Assembly (NCBI GenBank): GCA_011503125.2 | Contig: WWBZ02000001.1 | Coordinates: forward strand, 3,844,001-3,908,000 | Source: Botryosphaeria dothidea | Lineage: Eukaryota; Ascomycota; Dothideomycetes; Botryosphaeriales; Botryosphaeriaceae | Reading direction: 5' to 3' | DNA: 64,000 nucleotides | Shown here: one piece after another, positions 33,948-46,396 of the stretch | How positions within the stretch are numbered: position 1 is the first letter of the stretch | How the letters are laid out: the number at the start of each line of letters is the position of its first letter | The notes under the pieces: model-generated | What the model was told of the DNA's origin: nothing | Seen by the model: the letters and a program-made list of their open reading frames with translations, nothing else | Databases searched by the model: none | Made by a program: the position numbers and the translations under genes

Positions 33948-34789
33948 CGGCATTTTGCCATCTGTCTGTTTCATTGAACCCCAGTACCAAAAGAGGCAGA
34001 AAGAAATCCAGACCTAGATATATTGTATGAATAATTGGGAATAAACTCAGGGAGTTGAGCGCTCGAGATCGACGCCGCTTGCGAACCTCCTTCATCGTGA
34101 CTGCACCAAAGCCCGTCACGACCAATCTGCGCGCAAGCGGAGAAATGTCTCCTCGAGGAAAACAAACTCTTCCCCCGAATTTACTAGGTACGGCGTACAT
34201 AATCCCACTGGCGTAAGCATTCTTCCACCTAAGGGTCTGCGAAAGCGGGCCTATGGTGCGAGGGCCGGCATTGTTTTTTTTTTTTTGGAACCGCTGGCTT
34301 GTCCCATCTGAGGATAGCAGTGCTGAGCATGGACGCGTCACTGACACTAGTATGACACGTCTGAGGCGGTGCAGTCAAAGGCATTGATACGGGAACTTTG
34401 TGACAAATACCTCCGGCAAGCTCAACTGCCGGATGATGAGGCGTTCAAAAAATTAATTGCAGGCATAATATAGGGTTCTCATCCAGTACGAGGGAGATTT
34501 GTGAAGTATCAAGGGTTTTTGTATATTTCAGAAATTATTACGTCTAATCGAAGCCCGCGAACAGCCGTTCAGCCACATCATCACCAACTAACCGCCAGTG
34601 CCAAGGAAATCCATACACCCTGCACAGCAGATGTTTTCCCTTCAGGTTGAATGGGTGAGAAAGAAATTCCTGCTCAACGCTCGCAAAGCAAATGAGCCCG
34701 TCTCTGGGGTATACCCTCCACGTTTCGAACAGCAAGCTGGTCATTACTCGAATGCTCCTGGGCCTCGTGGCCGAAAGCGAACTGAGAGT
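33948..34789. other. 840-bp convergent intergenic region
   Basis: Between convergent genes. There is a T-run at about 34267-34278 and otherwise nothing supported. Confidence 0.45.
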
Positions 34790-35589
34790 TTACTTTCCAG
34801 CAGGAAGCATGCCTGAGAAATTCATCAGTATTTGACTCTTATCTCCAAGCGTAGGGCTTGAACTTACCTGCAAACCCGCCAAAGTTGTTGACAGCAGCTT
34901 GCGCAGGGAAGCTGTTAGCGCCGCACAGGCAGGAGCAGGTGCAAGCAGAGCCATCAGCGCACTGGCCGTTGCCCTGGGCGACGGTCGCTTCGGCGGCGCC
35001 TGCGGCGAGGGTGACGGTGCTCTTGACGGCGGGCGCGGGCGTGGCGGCGATGCCGGCTGTGGTGAAGTCGGTGCCGTTCTTCTGGATGGCCAGCTGCTTG
35101 TAGTTGGCGAACGACTTGTCGCCGCTCTCGACGGCGTTCACGCTGAAGACCATGCCCTTGCCGCAGTGCGTGCCGTTCTTCTGCTTGCAGTAGGCCCCTA
35201 ATAGATACCATTAGATGTCACTTCCTTCCTTCGAGAGTCATTGTTGTTTGTGGCCACTCACAGACTGGCTTGGTGTCGTTGATGGTCATGCTCCAGGTGA
35301 CGCCTGCCGCTCCGTCGGGGTTGGGCATGAAGCCAGAATCGAAACCGCCGCTCATGGCTTTGCAGGGATCCTCGAAGGTGCTCTGCGTGACGGTGTGGTT
35401 GACCTGCATGAAGTGGAATTCGACGGTATCGCCAACGGCCGCCTGGATGTTCTCGGGCTGGTAACTCAACATGGGCGTGGGCTTGCCGGTGGGGTCTGTC
35501 GGGGGCTTCGCGCCGCCAACCATGACGGTGTGGGTGGCAGCGAGGGCGCCGCTCGCGGCGAAGAATGGGAGGAAAGTCGTAGGCTTCAT
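34790..35589 (-). CDS. secreted cupredoxin-like (extracellular serine-rich) protein
   Basis: Exons 35262-35589, 34868-35197 and 34790-34812 give 226 residues. A cleavable signal peptide (FLPFFAASGALAATH) is followed by HTVMVGG, LSYQPENIQAAVGDTVEFHF, VNHTVTQSTFEDPC and, across the first intron, PVWAYCKQKNGTHCGKGMVFSVN. These match the plastocyanin-like extracellular serine-rich family, with candidate type-1 copper ligands His (VNHT), Cys (AYC), His (THC) and Met. A Cys-rich patch (CADGSACTCSCLC) and an FGGFAG-MLPAGK tail end the protein. The last exon codes only seven residues. It is probably a cell-surface or secreted copper-binding protein. The exact function of this family is not established. 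Confidence 0.87.
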
Positions 35590-37032
35590 TATTGCGGCGT
35601 TGGTCTGTCCGATGGAAATGGAAGAACTGGAAATTCAGAAAACCGCGCTGCGGTGGGTATCAAATGCGTTTGTTTGGGATTGAAAAGAGAGAGACTGGAC
35701 TCCGAGAAGGCCCAATGAGAGAGTTATTATTACAGTAGCTGCTGAAGGAGTGCGTAGGGAGGCTGGGTAGATGAGGGGAGGTCTTTATTAAGTGTGCATT
35801 GAAGATTGCAGCCGCCAGTGGCGGGGGTAGCGCGTGTCGCAAGAGTGCAAGGCGAAACGCCACAGCCTCTCGGCATCACACAGGACCGCAAAAAGTGGTC
35901 TGTCTTTTCGAGGCTCTCTAGCCGCAACGGCGGATTTTTGGCGTTGCGGGGCGGCGGCTCTGCAGGAGGCTCGACATGTCGTGTGTTGGGAGCGTCTCGG
36001 GTCGTGTCGCAGGTCTGTGTCAGCCTCCGCTCCCCACGAGTGCCTCCGCAATGCATGCCTGTAACCGACAAACCAAGCTTTTCCAAGCTTTTGCTCGCTG
36101 GCCGACAAGACGGATAATCGGTAGGCTAATGGTGTGCGCGGACCGACAAGAATTCTTTGCATCCATAGACTCTCTGCCCAAGGCCTTCGCCTCCGGATAA
36201 CTTCCCGTCCGCCATGTCATCGCTCTCGCTTCCCGCTGCATCCTCTCATCCTTTATTTCGCAGCATTGCGCCGATAAGAAAGTCAAGAAATGATCAGTCC
36301 CGACTATCCACGGAGGCCTTGGCCATCGAGAGTGCTCATCTGTCTCCCAGTGATACCCAAGGGTTTCCACCCAATATCCAGGTTCGCATGAGGTCTGAAA
36401 CCAACGTCGATGTTCATCCGAAGCTGGAGCAACTAGTGCACGCAACATGTCGAAGGGCGCGCCAGACTCCTGCTGTGCGAGAAGAGAGAAGGCCCGAAAT
36501 CCGGAGCCTTAGCGTAACGCAATAAGTCTGCATGGGGAGCCGACGAATTCATCTAAACATGGAAGTTCAGACAGATTAATCGTGTTTGCGCCCTGATGGC
36601 CTACTCAACTCCACATAGGCAATGATGAGATATCAATCCTGTTACTGAATCTCGCTGGTGAGATCCTCTTTCCGCGATAGGAGCTCTATGCGGCGCGTCC
36701 AAGTGCCGTTGCATGCGCCACAGATGTTAAACAGATCGCAGACTCACCAATTTTCTGAGATCTTACGCGGGAAAATCAGCAGCCTAGCGTCTCGGGACGA
36801 GCGGGAGGCCCGCATGCTTCCAAGCAACTCCAATTAAGCTCTTAATCTGTCAGCGCAGTCATGATCCTCACCTCCCAGTAAGTTGGCACCATTCAAAGGG
36901 AAATTGAATTTTGATAAGGCCGTCGCAGCCTGGGTATCTATAGTTTTTGTTGAGAATGACTTCGGCTGATGACGCACTCCCGGAAAACTACCTACCACTG
37001 AAGAGAAAAGAAGTTACAGTTGAACCAGTCCA
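35590..37032. other. 1.4-kb intergenic region
   Basis: Promoter of the cupredoxin gene (TTTATTA-rich, right after 35600) plus the 3' side of the SMN gene. Open frames near 36020-36525 on both strands show no motif and no splice continuity. Confidence 0.45.
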
Positions 37033-37820
37033 TCAACCAAATTGGCGGGCGGTGCGCTGCTGCGACTCGAACTGACACTGATAGTAGCCAGCGTAGAACC
37101 AAGCCATGTTCATGTTCCGCAGGGCATCGTCTTGACCTAGAACAAGATCAGCCACAGGTCCTGCAGGGAAACGCGGAAAGCGGGAGTTCCGCATGAATCC
37201 GGAAATGCATTACCGGGTGCGGCGGCAAAGGTGGGTCCCGGAATGGGAGGGGCCTGTGGCGCGGTAGAGACGCCTGGGCGGTGCTGGTAGGATTGTTGTT
37301 GCTGCTCTTGGATGAGCTGGCGCTCGGCAGCGTCGGTTTCCTCAGAAGCGCCAGTGACAGGAGCGGCATCTGTCAGCGAGACATCGGCGGATTCGGTCTG
37401 TTGAGCCTGGTAGGCGGTGCCATCGTTCTCCATATGGGCGTCCTCGGACTCGTTCTGCTTGGCAAGAAGCTCGGCATCGGAAAGGTCGATTCCCATCTCG
37501 GCGAGCTCTTCCTTATCGGCGAGACTAAGCATAGCCCTGTTAATGTCATCGATGGCCCTCCAAAGAAAATTGGACTGGTTGGGATTAATTACTCTTCAAG
37601 ATCAAAGATCTCCTTGGCGGTAAGATAGGTAGTGAGAGGCGCCTTTTTGCCTTTTCTCTGGAGGCTATGATACTTCTGGACAGAAGATCTTGTTAGCGTT
37701 TCTCGTCATTTACAGCGGATTTGAGCGTCGTACATTGTACTCCTTCACCTGATTGTTCCAGCCTTTGACCAGGGCCCGGTCGTCCCAGGCGCCGGCGGCG
37801 AACATGTCGACACCGGACAT
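37033..37820 (-). CDS. survival motor neuron (SMN) homologue
   Basis: Exons 37734-37820, 37593-37675, 37214-37557 and 37033-37136 give 205 residues. The N-terminal AGAWDDRALVKGWNNQVKEY matches the Gemin2-binding helix of SMN (human WDDSALIKAYDKAV). A basic KYHSLQRKGKKAPLTTY and a linker rich in Glu and Gln follow. The C-terminal NMNMAWFYAGYYQCQFE is the YG box, the self-association helix of SMN. A Tudor domain is not visible, as in fission yeast Smn1. SMN-Gemin complexes assemble Sm rings on spliceosomal snRNAs. Keeping an SMN gene fits the intron-rich gene structures here. It starts 255 bp from the divergent Nop15-like gene. Confidence 0.88.
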
Positions 37821-38075
37821 GTTGAAGAGTATAGAAAGGAGCAGCTGAAAGACGGGCAGTCAGGTTGCTGGAAAGTGACACCACAAGCGCAGAAGATCTG
37901 CGGTCTGGAAGGCCTCGTTGAAGTGGAGTTGTTGATATGGCTAGGCAGTCGCCGCGGAGGAACAGGCCGGCGCTTCTTCGGCGGGCGGCGCACGTCGCAG
38001 AAAAAAGTTCGGGCAAGCAACTCGCAGCGCGACACCATCGCCTGGCCTCGTCTGCACAACGAGAAATCTCCCAAA
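37821..38075. promoter_or_regulatory. divergent promoter between SMN and Nop15-like genes
   Basis: Only 255 bp separate the two ATGs, so promoter elements must be shared or overlapping. No specific site is assigned. Confidence 0.5.
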
Positions 38076-39520
38076 ATGGCTCCTGAGACCAAGACAAAGA
38101 AGCGCAAGAGTACGTATATATCAAACTCCGTTACCATTCCGCTAATTGACCCTCCCCAGGTGGCGGCGCCGTTGCCTCACCCAGCACCAAGAAGCTCAAG
38201 AAAGCCGAAGTCCCCGTCGCCGAAGAGCAGCCCGCCCCGGCTAAGCCCAGCAAGAAGTCCAAGAAGGACGTTCCTAAGCAAGAAGACGAAGCTCCCACCA
38301 CCAGGTCCAAGTCATCCCGCAAGCGCGCATCCGATTTCTTCGACGGAGCCGACGAGGGAGAGAAACCTGCCGAGAAATCTGCCGGCAAGAAATCGAAGAA
38401 GGCCAAGAAGGACGATGACGAGCCCGCTCCTGCTGTCAAGGCTGTGAATGGCAAGAAGCGCAAGGCTGTTGAGGAGCCCGCCCCGGCTGAAGAGCCTGCC
38501 GACGAGGAAGAGTCGGCCGCCGAAGGAAGCGACAGCGACAGCGAACAGGACGAGGATGATCAGACCAAGGCTCTGCTGAAAGGGTTTGAGAGCGACGAAG
38601 ACGAGGAGGATGGCGAGGACGAAGGCGACCTGTCTAGAGTTCCGGCTCTGCCCGACTCAAAGAAGCTGCGTAAGAAGTTAGAGAAGGCGAATGAGGACAA
38701 AGGCACTGGCGTGATATACATTGGGTGAGTTCTGATCTCGCCTCCTCAAACAATCTAGTGCTAACTAAAGCTGCGCAGCCGTATTCCTCATGGTTTCTAT
38801 GAACATCAGATGAAGGCGTACTTCTCCCAATTTGGCAACATCTCCCGCCTCCGCCTGTCGCGCAACAAGAAGACTGGTCGCAGCAAGCACTACGCATTCG
38901 TCGAGTTTTCTCACGCCGACGTCGCCAAGATCGTGGCCGAGACCATGGACAAGTACCTGATGTTCGGACACATCCTGCAAGTGCGCTACATTCCTGCCGA
39001 CCAGGTCCACCTCGATCTGTTCAAGGGATCCAACCGCCGCTTCAAGCCCGCTCCGCGCAACAAGATCCAGGGCCGCCACTTGCGTCTTGGCATGGACCGC
39101 GAGACCTGGGATAGGAGAATTGAACGCGAGGAGGAGAGGAGGAAGGGCAAAGAGGACAAGCTCAAGGAGATGGGCTACGACTTCAAGGCTCCGGCTATCA
39201 AGAAGTCGAGCAAGGTTCCCAAGAAGAGTGAGACAGCAGCTGAGGCTACGGAGGAAACCCCTAAGACCCTCACTGAGAAGCCGCATGACGAGGAGGATCC
39301 GGAAGTTGCTGAGGCCATGGAGATCGTCAAGGCAGAGAAGAAGTCAAAGAAGTCGAAGAAGAGGGCGAGCACTGGACCGGTAGCAGAGGAGGCCGAGCCC
39401 GAGCCCGAGCCCGAACCCGTCAAGGTTAAGGCTACCAAGGCGAAGGATTCCGGCAAGGCAGAGAAGGCGGAGAAGAAGTCTAGCAAGCCGAAGTCGAAGA
39501 AGGCCAAGACCTCTGCTTGA
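38076..39520 (+). CDS. nucleolar RRM protein, Nop15/NIFK-like
   Basis: Exons 38076-38109, 38160-38724 and 38779-39520 give 446 residues. A long Lys/Ala/Glu-rich N-terminus with acidic runs (SDSDSEQDEDD) precedes one RNA-recognition motif: RNP2 GVIYIGRIPHGF and RNP1 SKHYAFVEFSH, with FSQFGNISRLRLSRNKKTG between. After the RRM come HILQVRYIPADQVHLDLFKG, NRRFKP and a Lys/Glu-rich tail with PEPEPEP repeats. This order is that of Nop15 in yeast and NIFK in animals, needed for 60S ribosomal subunit (ITS2) processing in the nucleolus. The KKSKK and KKAKK clusters are probable nucleolar signals. The terminal tail is longer than yeast Nop15 (220 aa). Confidence 0.87.
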
Positions 39521-39965
39521 GCAACCTGGTGCTCATTGAAGGAAGACATGTCTTTCAACGAAGACTGGACACATGATCTAAAAGAAGCTATATCCATGAC
39601 GATAGCTTCTCTACCTGGCGCTGATTCATTCAGCAACGCACGTTCACCTTTTCTTGGCATAATCTTCTTGAGACCTAATCTGGCTGAGGATTTCCGGGTC
39701 ACGGCATTCGTTCAAAATGAGGGATCATGGGTGGTCTTTAGATGAAAACTTCGGTGTGGTCAGGTAGATAAAAATGGGGTCATAAAGGAGTTTCAGGAGA
39801 CCTGAGGTCTCGATCTCGATTATTCGAATAAATACCATGAGGCTTTTCTTCTCATTAAACCCATATTCTCATGACCTTAATTTCTTCTCATTCTGTTTCT
39901 GATAGCACCTCTCCCAAGCCTGCAATGCCCATGCACCTCTTCCTGAGTATGGACTACAACAGAAA
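39521..39965. other. convergent 3' region
   Basis: 445 bp between convergent stops. No supported gene. Confidence 0.5.
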
Positions 39966-41060
39966 CTAATTCACGACGAGCGCAGCACTTGGCACCATGC
40001 CAGCCTCCTTCAGCGTCTGGCCAAAGTCTGTCTGATCGAAGACCTTCCTGGGAAAGTTCTGGGTGAAAGAGGTCACGGTGAGGCCGCTTTCCTGAGCCAG
40101 CTGATGCGCCAGTTCAAACAAGGTGGTCTCCACTGGAAGCGTCTTCTGAACCGTACCATTGGGCGTCTGCAGTCTCAATCTCGCTTCGGTGTACGCGCTA
40201 GAAGGCTTGGAGGTGGTCGGCCCTGATGAGGTCGCAGCAGGTGCTGGCGCAGCAGGTTCCGGGGGTGCTTGACCCAGTCGTGCAGCCTTCTCCGCCTCGG
40301 CCTTGCGCTTGCGCTCAAGCTTCTGCTCCTCAATCTTGGCCTGGACACGTTTCCGGGCCTCGATTTCCTCCTGCTTCTCCCGACGCTTCTTCTCCGCTTC
40401 CTTTATGCGCTCCTTGACCTGCAACGCCTCCTTAGCGTCCTGTGACTCCTTGGTTGCCTTGCGGCGGATTTCCTGGAAGACGTAGTCAGCCCAAAGCCAC
40501 AAAGCATGATTGTAAGGCTCTACCGACCTCATTTTGCTTCTTGTCGAGCTTATCCTGCTCGGACTGTCCGGCGCGCTTCGCGGCAAGCTTCAGGCGCAGC
40601 TCCTCCAGCTTCGCCTTCTTCTCTTCTTCGGTGAGTGGCTTAATCTCCTCGGTCGACTCCTCGAAGTCGACGTGACCTGACTTGCTGGCGTGGAACTCAG
40701 CCTGGGCGTGGGTGCGGAAGAATTTGCCACAGTCATTGCATTTCAAGCTGTGGGCCTCCTCGCCGGGGCCGGGAGGCGGCGGCGAGGCGTCTGCGGCAGC
40801 GGACGAGGCGGACTCCTGTGCCTTGATTTCGTCGAGCGACTTGTCCTGGTTCTTCTCAAGCCAGTCGATCGCATTTTGTACTGATCTCGAATGTCAGCAA
40901 CATCCGGAATTGCTAGCTTGAGGCGCAAGCCGAATGGCATGGATTTGAGGAGCTACGGCGGGAAGGCAGACGTACGTGAGCCAGAGCTCTTGAGGGCGAT
41001 GGAGGCGCGCTCCTGGTCAAAGCCCATGTCGACGAGCATGTTGAGGTCTGAGGACGCCAT
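39966..41060 (-). CDS. UBA-UBX domain protein (SAKS1/UBXN1-like)
   Basis: Exons 40976-41060, 40528-40880 and 39966-40472 give 314 residues. An N-terminal UBA domain (LNMLVDMGFDQERASIAL, then LQNAIDWLEKN) is followed by a C2H2 finger (KCNDCGKFFRTHAQAEFHASKSGH), a long charged coiled coil (KEALQVKERIKEAEKKRREK, EARKRVQAKIEEQK) and a C-terminal UBX fold (YTEARLRLQTPNGTVQKTLP, LAQESGLTVTSFTQNFPRKVF). This is the UBXN1/SAKS1 layout. Such proteins bind ubiquitin and recruit Cdc48/p97. The usual FPR turn that contacts Cdc48 is present (NFPRKVF). It is divergent from the VAP gene, 427 bp away. Confidence 0.92.
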
Positions 41061-41487
41061 GGCGACTGTTGCAGAGCGAAGGAAGTCGACAAGGTTGTAA
41101 GGGAGAGTAAAGAATTGATATAACGTGCGGTGGTGCAAGCTGGCGCGGGGAGCAACACAGCGCCGCGGATCGGCGTTAAGCGGTGCCACGGTTCTAGAAG
41201 TGACGTACCCGTTAAGTGTCGACTAAATAGGCTTAGCGTTAGGTTTATTGTCCTGAGGCAGGAAGCACATAGGCGCGAGGCCGCATCCCGGGGCCAGCCA
41301 CCACACGGCAGTAGTACTTCCCGCGGCACTTCCAACCCACCTCTCCACACCCGCTTTCCCGCACGTTTCGAAGTGCCTCGCGCTTTGTTTGCTGCCGCCC
41401 CGCCACGAACATCACTCTCCGCCAACTCCATCCCACCTATTCCTCTCCTCCGCAAGAGCCCCTGCCACCTGGCGCCCACGAGTCACC
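41061..41487. promoter_or_regulatory. divergent promoter between UBX and VAP genes
   Basis: 427 bp between start codons, C/T-rich toward the VAP start. No specific site is assigned. Confidence 0.45.
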
Positions 41488-42622
41488 ATGTCGGTCGAAC
41501 TGACGCCGCCCGAGCTGGGCTTCAAGCGTATGCCTCCCACGCGAGCAGCCTTGGAAAGTCTAGTAGTGACCATGTTACAGGGCCCTTCACCCAGGAAGTC
41601 TCACAGAGCCTGCGCCTGCGCAATCCTAACAGCGATCCTGTCGCATTCAAGGTACGTCACCTCCCGCGCCGCACCGAACTGCTCCACGATCCCTGTCTGA
41701 CGACTTCTAGGTCAAAACCACCGCTCCGAAGCAGTTTGTCCCCCTGTCCGACCTCGAAACCGTGCGTATCGCTTACCGTCGTCCGCAGATACTGTGTCCG
41801 TCCCAACTCTGGCCGCATTGAGGCCGGCAAGGAGGTCGAGGTTCAGGGTTAGTATATTATATGGCAAACTTAGGGGAATTAGTAATGACGTCTTTGCAGT
41901 GCTCCTCCAGGCCATGAAGGAGGACCCTCCGCCGGATGCCCGCTGCCGTGACAAGTTCCTCGTCCAGTCCGTCGCCGTGACTGCGGATATGGAATTCAGC
42001 AACGTCGCTACCATCGTATGCCATAATATTGCACATCACACGAGGTCGGGGGCTAATTGGATTGCAGTGGAGCCACATTGAGCAGACGGCCAAGCACACC
42101 ATCCAGGAGAAGAAGATCCGTGTCATCTTCCTCCCCGCTGACGGCACCTCGGGCGCCCCCTCGGTCAACGGTAACACGTCGAACCACGACTTGTCGTCGC
42201 AGCGTTCTCCCTCCCCCGAGGCCGTCACCCCGCAGCGCTCCACCACCGCTGGCTCCGTCTCTCGCTCCGATTCCCGTCCCTCGTCCAGCAAGCACACCGG
42301 CGAAGCCGTCAGCTCCTCTTTCAACCCTGCCAACCAGTCGACGGTTGGCGCAGCCATTTCGAGCGTCACCAACGCGATCCCTACGTCGACGGAGGAGCTC
42401 AAGGCGCAGCTCCAGGAGGCGCGGGCAACCATTGCTCGGCTGGAGTCGCAGGCGGCCTCGGGCAGCGGACTCAGGCAGCGCAAGGGTGAGAGCGTGAACA
42501 GCAGCTCGAAGACGGAGACATCGAACTTGGCGGTGCAGCAGGCGCCGGCGGGCGGAGTGCCGGTACAGGTGGTGGCGGGATTGTGCTTGTTCAGCTTCCT
42601 GCTGGCCTACTTCTTCTTTTAA
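41488..42622 (+). CDS. VAP/Scs2-type ER membrane protein (MSP domain)
   Basis: Six exons (41488-41527, 41581-41651, 41711-41733, 41789-41847, 41900-42015, 42068-42622) sum to 287 residues in frame. The MSP domain runs from LTPPELGFKRPFTQEVSQSL through [26 protein letters not shown] (cut in pieces here) to GRIEAGKEVEVQVLLQAMK and DKFLVQSV. VAP proteins bind FFAT motifs and make ER contact sites with other membranes. A Ser/Thr-rich linker, a coiled coil (TEELKAQLQEARATIARLES) and a C-terminal membrane anchor (VQVVAGLCLFSFLLAYFFF) complete the layout. One exon is just 23 bp, so conventional gene finders might misjoin it. Confidence 0.93.
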
Positions 42623-43485
42623 GACAGACGACGCGTCGACGATACCATACACGCGGGGCAGTTTTATATAGGTCCTGGGGCAGCAAGGACAAAGTCGGGC
42701 ATGGCTCGGCGCATTCATTTGCATTTCTGTTTTCCTTGATTGTTCTGATTCTGCTTCGACCATACCGCGCACTAGCACAGGCCTTTTCTTTGGGTTAAAA
42801 TAATGAGAATTCCCGGGTTTCTGCCGAGTTTTAGCTTCCTTCCTTTTTCTGGGCAATGTGGAGTCTTGAGAGTGCTTTATCAGGGCTTGTAGTCATACAT
42901 TACTGTCTTACAAAACTGCGCCTGCGCGCTATGGCCTGACTTTTTCTCGACACGATTGGTCAACTCTACCTGTTACGTCGATGCGAGGAACAGCAACATA
43001 ATTCCGTCTTTAACTTCACGGCAAAACCGATTAACTCAGGCGAAATGAACAAGCTCTCCTGTCGTAGCGGCCAGCTGGCGGGCATCGATTCGTGGCGCTT
43101 TAGGGAAAAAGACACAGCCGAGGAATCCGGTCTGCGGCTCGCATGCGTGTGCGACATGTGGTCGAATGGCATGCGGTGTAGTAATCCGCATGCACAGATG
43201 CGCGCGGGCCGATCTCGCGTTGGCGGCGACAGGGGTAAGGGCGGCTTTAGCGCGGGGCTCTGCTATCAGTCGCCGCTCTCGGCCCTGGAATTCCTCGCCG
43301 CCATGACATTTCTGTTGCACCGTGCGGGCCTGTCATTAGCCCTCCCCAGTGACTCAACACCCTCCCCGCCCTACTTTCCCGCGTTATTTCTGCCGGACGC
43401 GCGCTGCTGCTTGTTCATTTCCCTCAACACTCTCAATTACCTTCAATTCTTTGTCTAGCAGCGCCGCGCGCACCCCGCCGTCACC
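42623..43485. other. 860-bp intergenic region
   Basis: 3' region of the VAP gene and promoter/leader of asparagine synthetase. The last 80 bp before 43486 are C/T-rich. No gene seen. Confidence 0.45.
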
Positions 43486-45530
43486 ATGTGTGGAATTTTC
43501 GCCTGTCACCGGTATGCCTGCTCGCCGCCGCGTGCGCCGTGGATGATAAGCTTCTAATGCGCGACCAGTCATCCCGATGTCCAGAAGTTCAAGCCCACCG
43601 CCCTGAAGATGGGCAAGGCGTATGTGTTCCTGCCATTGAGTCTCTGTGATCATGCGCTGACCCTTTGTGTAGCATGCGCCACCGTGGTCCCGATTGGAGT
43701 GAGCCATCCCGCTGAGCAGCTTGAAGACTGGCAGGATACTGACCATGAGCAGGCGGAAACGTCATTGCCAACCACACCAGTGAGTTTTCTCCAATAGGCT
43801 GCTAATTACCCGATTGCTAACTTTCGCGTAGTCCTTGTCCACGAGCGCTTGTCCATCGTCGGTGTCGGTACGCTTCGCCTGACTCCTCGCACGCGCCCTA
43901 TACTTTGCTGACATCCGCCCAGATACCGGCGCCCAGCCGCTCGTCAACGATGAGGGAACCATCTCGCTGGCCGTCAACGGAGAGATCTACAACCACAGAG
44001 TGCTGAGGAAACAGCTGAAGAAGCCCTATAACTTCAAGACTCACTCCGACTGTGAGGTCATCATTCCTCTGGTATGCAGTCGCTTGTTCCGTTGGTCCGG
44101 CATACACTGATCTAGTATAGTACTTGGAACATGACATCGATGCGCCCAAGCACCTCGACGGCATGTTCTCGTGGGTCCTCCACGACAAGGCCAAGGACAG
44201 GGTCATTGCCGCACGCGACCCCATTGGCGTTACTTCCATGTACATGGGCAGGTCCAGCTCCATTCCCGGTGCCGTCTTCTTCGCTTCTGAGATGAAGTGC
44301 CTACACCCCGTGTGCGACAACATCGTTACTTTCCCTCCCGGTCACGTCTACGACTCCGAGACTGACAAGCTCACACAATACTACGTCCCCAAGTGGCTGG
44401 TCGAGCCCAGCAGTATTCCCGAGACCCCGGTCGACTACAAGGCGGTGAGAGGCGCGTTGGAGAAGTCTGTGAGGAAGAGGCTGATGGCTGAGGTTCCTTT
44501 CGGTGTCCTGCTGTCGGGTGGTCTGGATTCCAGTTTGGTTGCTTCCATCGCACAGAGGGAAATTCAGAGGGTCAACGAGGTGGCCAAGATCCAAAGAGAC
44601 GACCCGTCCTCGGGTGATCTGGTCGGTATCGACGACGACAACCGTCTGACCACCGTTCAGATGCTACCTGAGCTGCACTCTTTCTCTATTGGTCTTCCGG
44701 GCGCTCCTGACACCAAGGCCGCTGAGGAGGTTGCTAAGTTCCTGGGTACCAGGCATCACAGCTTCACTTTCACTCTTGAGGACGGTCTCAACGCCCTCTC
44801 CGATGTCATCTACCACCTCGAGACTTACGACGTTACCACCATCCGCGCATCAACACCTATGTTCTTGCTCAGCCGTAAGATCAAGGCCATGGGCGTGAAG
44901 ATGGTGTTGAGTGGTGAGGGTTCAGACGAGATCTTTGGTGGTTACCTTTACTTCCACGCTGCACCGGACAAGAAGGAGTTCCACGAGGAGACTGTCCGCC
45001 GGGTCAAGAACCTGCACCTTGCTGACTGCCTGCGCGCCAACAAGTCAACAATGGCATGGGGTGTCGAGGCGCGTGTTCCTTTCCTCGACAGGGAATTCCT
45101 CCAACTTTGCATGAACATCGACCCTCAGGACAAGATGATCACCAAGGGGCGCATTGAGAAGTATATCCTCCGCAAAGCGTTCGACACCACCGACGAGCCC
45201 GAGACCAAGGCATACCTGCCCGACAAGATCCTCTGGAGACAGAAGGAGCAGTTCTCGGACGGTGTCGGTTACGGCTGGATCGACGCGCTCAAGGACAACG
45301 CCGAGCTGCACGTCAGCGACGAGGATATGAAGAACCCCAAGCCGCACTGGGGTGACGATGTTCCGGACACCAAGGAAGCGTACTGGTACCGCTGCATGTT
45401 TGACGAGCATTACCCGCCTTACTGTGCGGGCACCGTCCAAAGATGGGTGCCTACCTGGTCCAAACAGACTGATCCTAGCGGTCGTGCAATTAAGATTCAC
45501 GAGCAGGCTTACGAGGAGAAGGAGGCATAA
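43486..45530 (+). CDS. asparagine synthetase (glutamine-hydrolysing)
   Basis: Seven exons (43486-43511, 43569-43619, 43673-43698, 43753-43779, 43832-43867, 43923-44071, 44121-45530) sum to 574 residues. It starts [12 protein letters not shown], so Cys2 is the N-terminal nucleophile of the glutaminase domain. [25 protein letters not shown] and SDCEVIIPL follow. The synthetase half has the ATP pyrophosphatase loop [17 protein letters not shown] and [12 protein letters not shown]. The enzyme makes asparagine from aspartate, glutamine and ATP in the cytosol. The first six exons are 26-149 bp. The five shortest are 26-51 bp, all with GT-AG ends. Length is typical for fungal Asn1/Asn2. Confidence 0.95.
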
Positions 45531-46396
45531 ACCAGAGAAGTGTGGTCGAAAAAGTTTGATAGTTCGTGCCCTGTTTTATTGAATAATAGACCTGGAGAAA
45601 TTTATGCTGCGGATGTAAACCTGATCAATTCTGTTCACGTTGTTGTCGAACGCGCTCTTGTGAGATGACTATTCGGAACCTCATTGAAGTCGATGCGTCA
45701 CGCATCCCCGGATTATCTCCGCCATCCGCGAGATCAGCGCATTTTTTTTTTCCCTTGACGTCGTCATAGCGCGTCAAGGGCCCTCCCCTCCACGCGAGCG
45801 GGCGGCAGTTGACATGCAACGGCGTTTCCGTCATACACATGCTTCATGGTGCGGGGCACATTTCTCTTCCATCTTCGCACGAACGGCGGCCAATCAGCCC
45901 CCAATTGCCCAAGACCCGAGTAATTCGATTGAGATCTAGATCTTGTCGATCAGAGAGGAAAGAGAAATACCCGACTTGCGAGCCATGCGAGATCTTTAAT
46001 ACGAAAGGCGAGCGCCCAGTCGGACGTGTTCTACTTCGGCCCCCAAAAAAGGTGGGATGAGGTCATAAACAGTAACAACCCCGCGATTTACGGTGCTCCT
46101 CCGGACGGAAGAGGGGCCACGACGGTGCTAGTGAAGGAAAGGATGATGATGATGCGGTGTTTGGGAAGTGGGGAATGATCGCGGCTGGTGATAAAACGGA
46201 GCGGGATACCGTCGGCTTCCTTTTGGCTGCTTTTCTACTTTTCCACAGTCACTGCCGCTGCGTAGAGACATCCGCTGGTACAAAGCATCGTCTTCCACTA
46301 TCTTCCTTCCAGATAGGAAAAGAGCGCCTCAGGTCTCCTTCCTACCTTTCTCACATACCTCTGCTCTCCAAACCCAGATAGAAGAATTAAAAGGCC
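45531..46396. other. 870-bp intergenic region
   Basis: Contains the asparagine synthetase 3' region and the hydrolase promoter. A CCAAT-like GGCCAATCAG occurs at about 45890. No gene seen. Confidence 0.45.

Noticed and set aside
36020..36448. 142-aa open frame on the minus strand
   Set aside because: No domain or splice support, and a comparable frame is open on the other strand.
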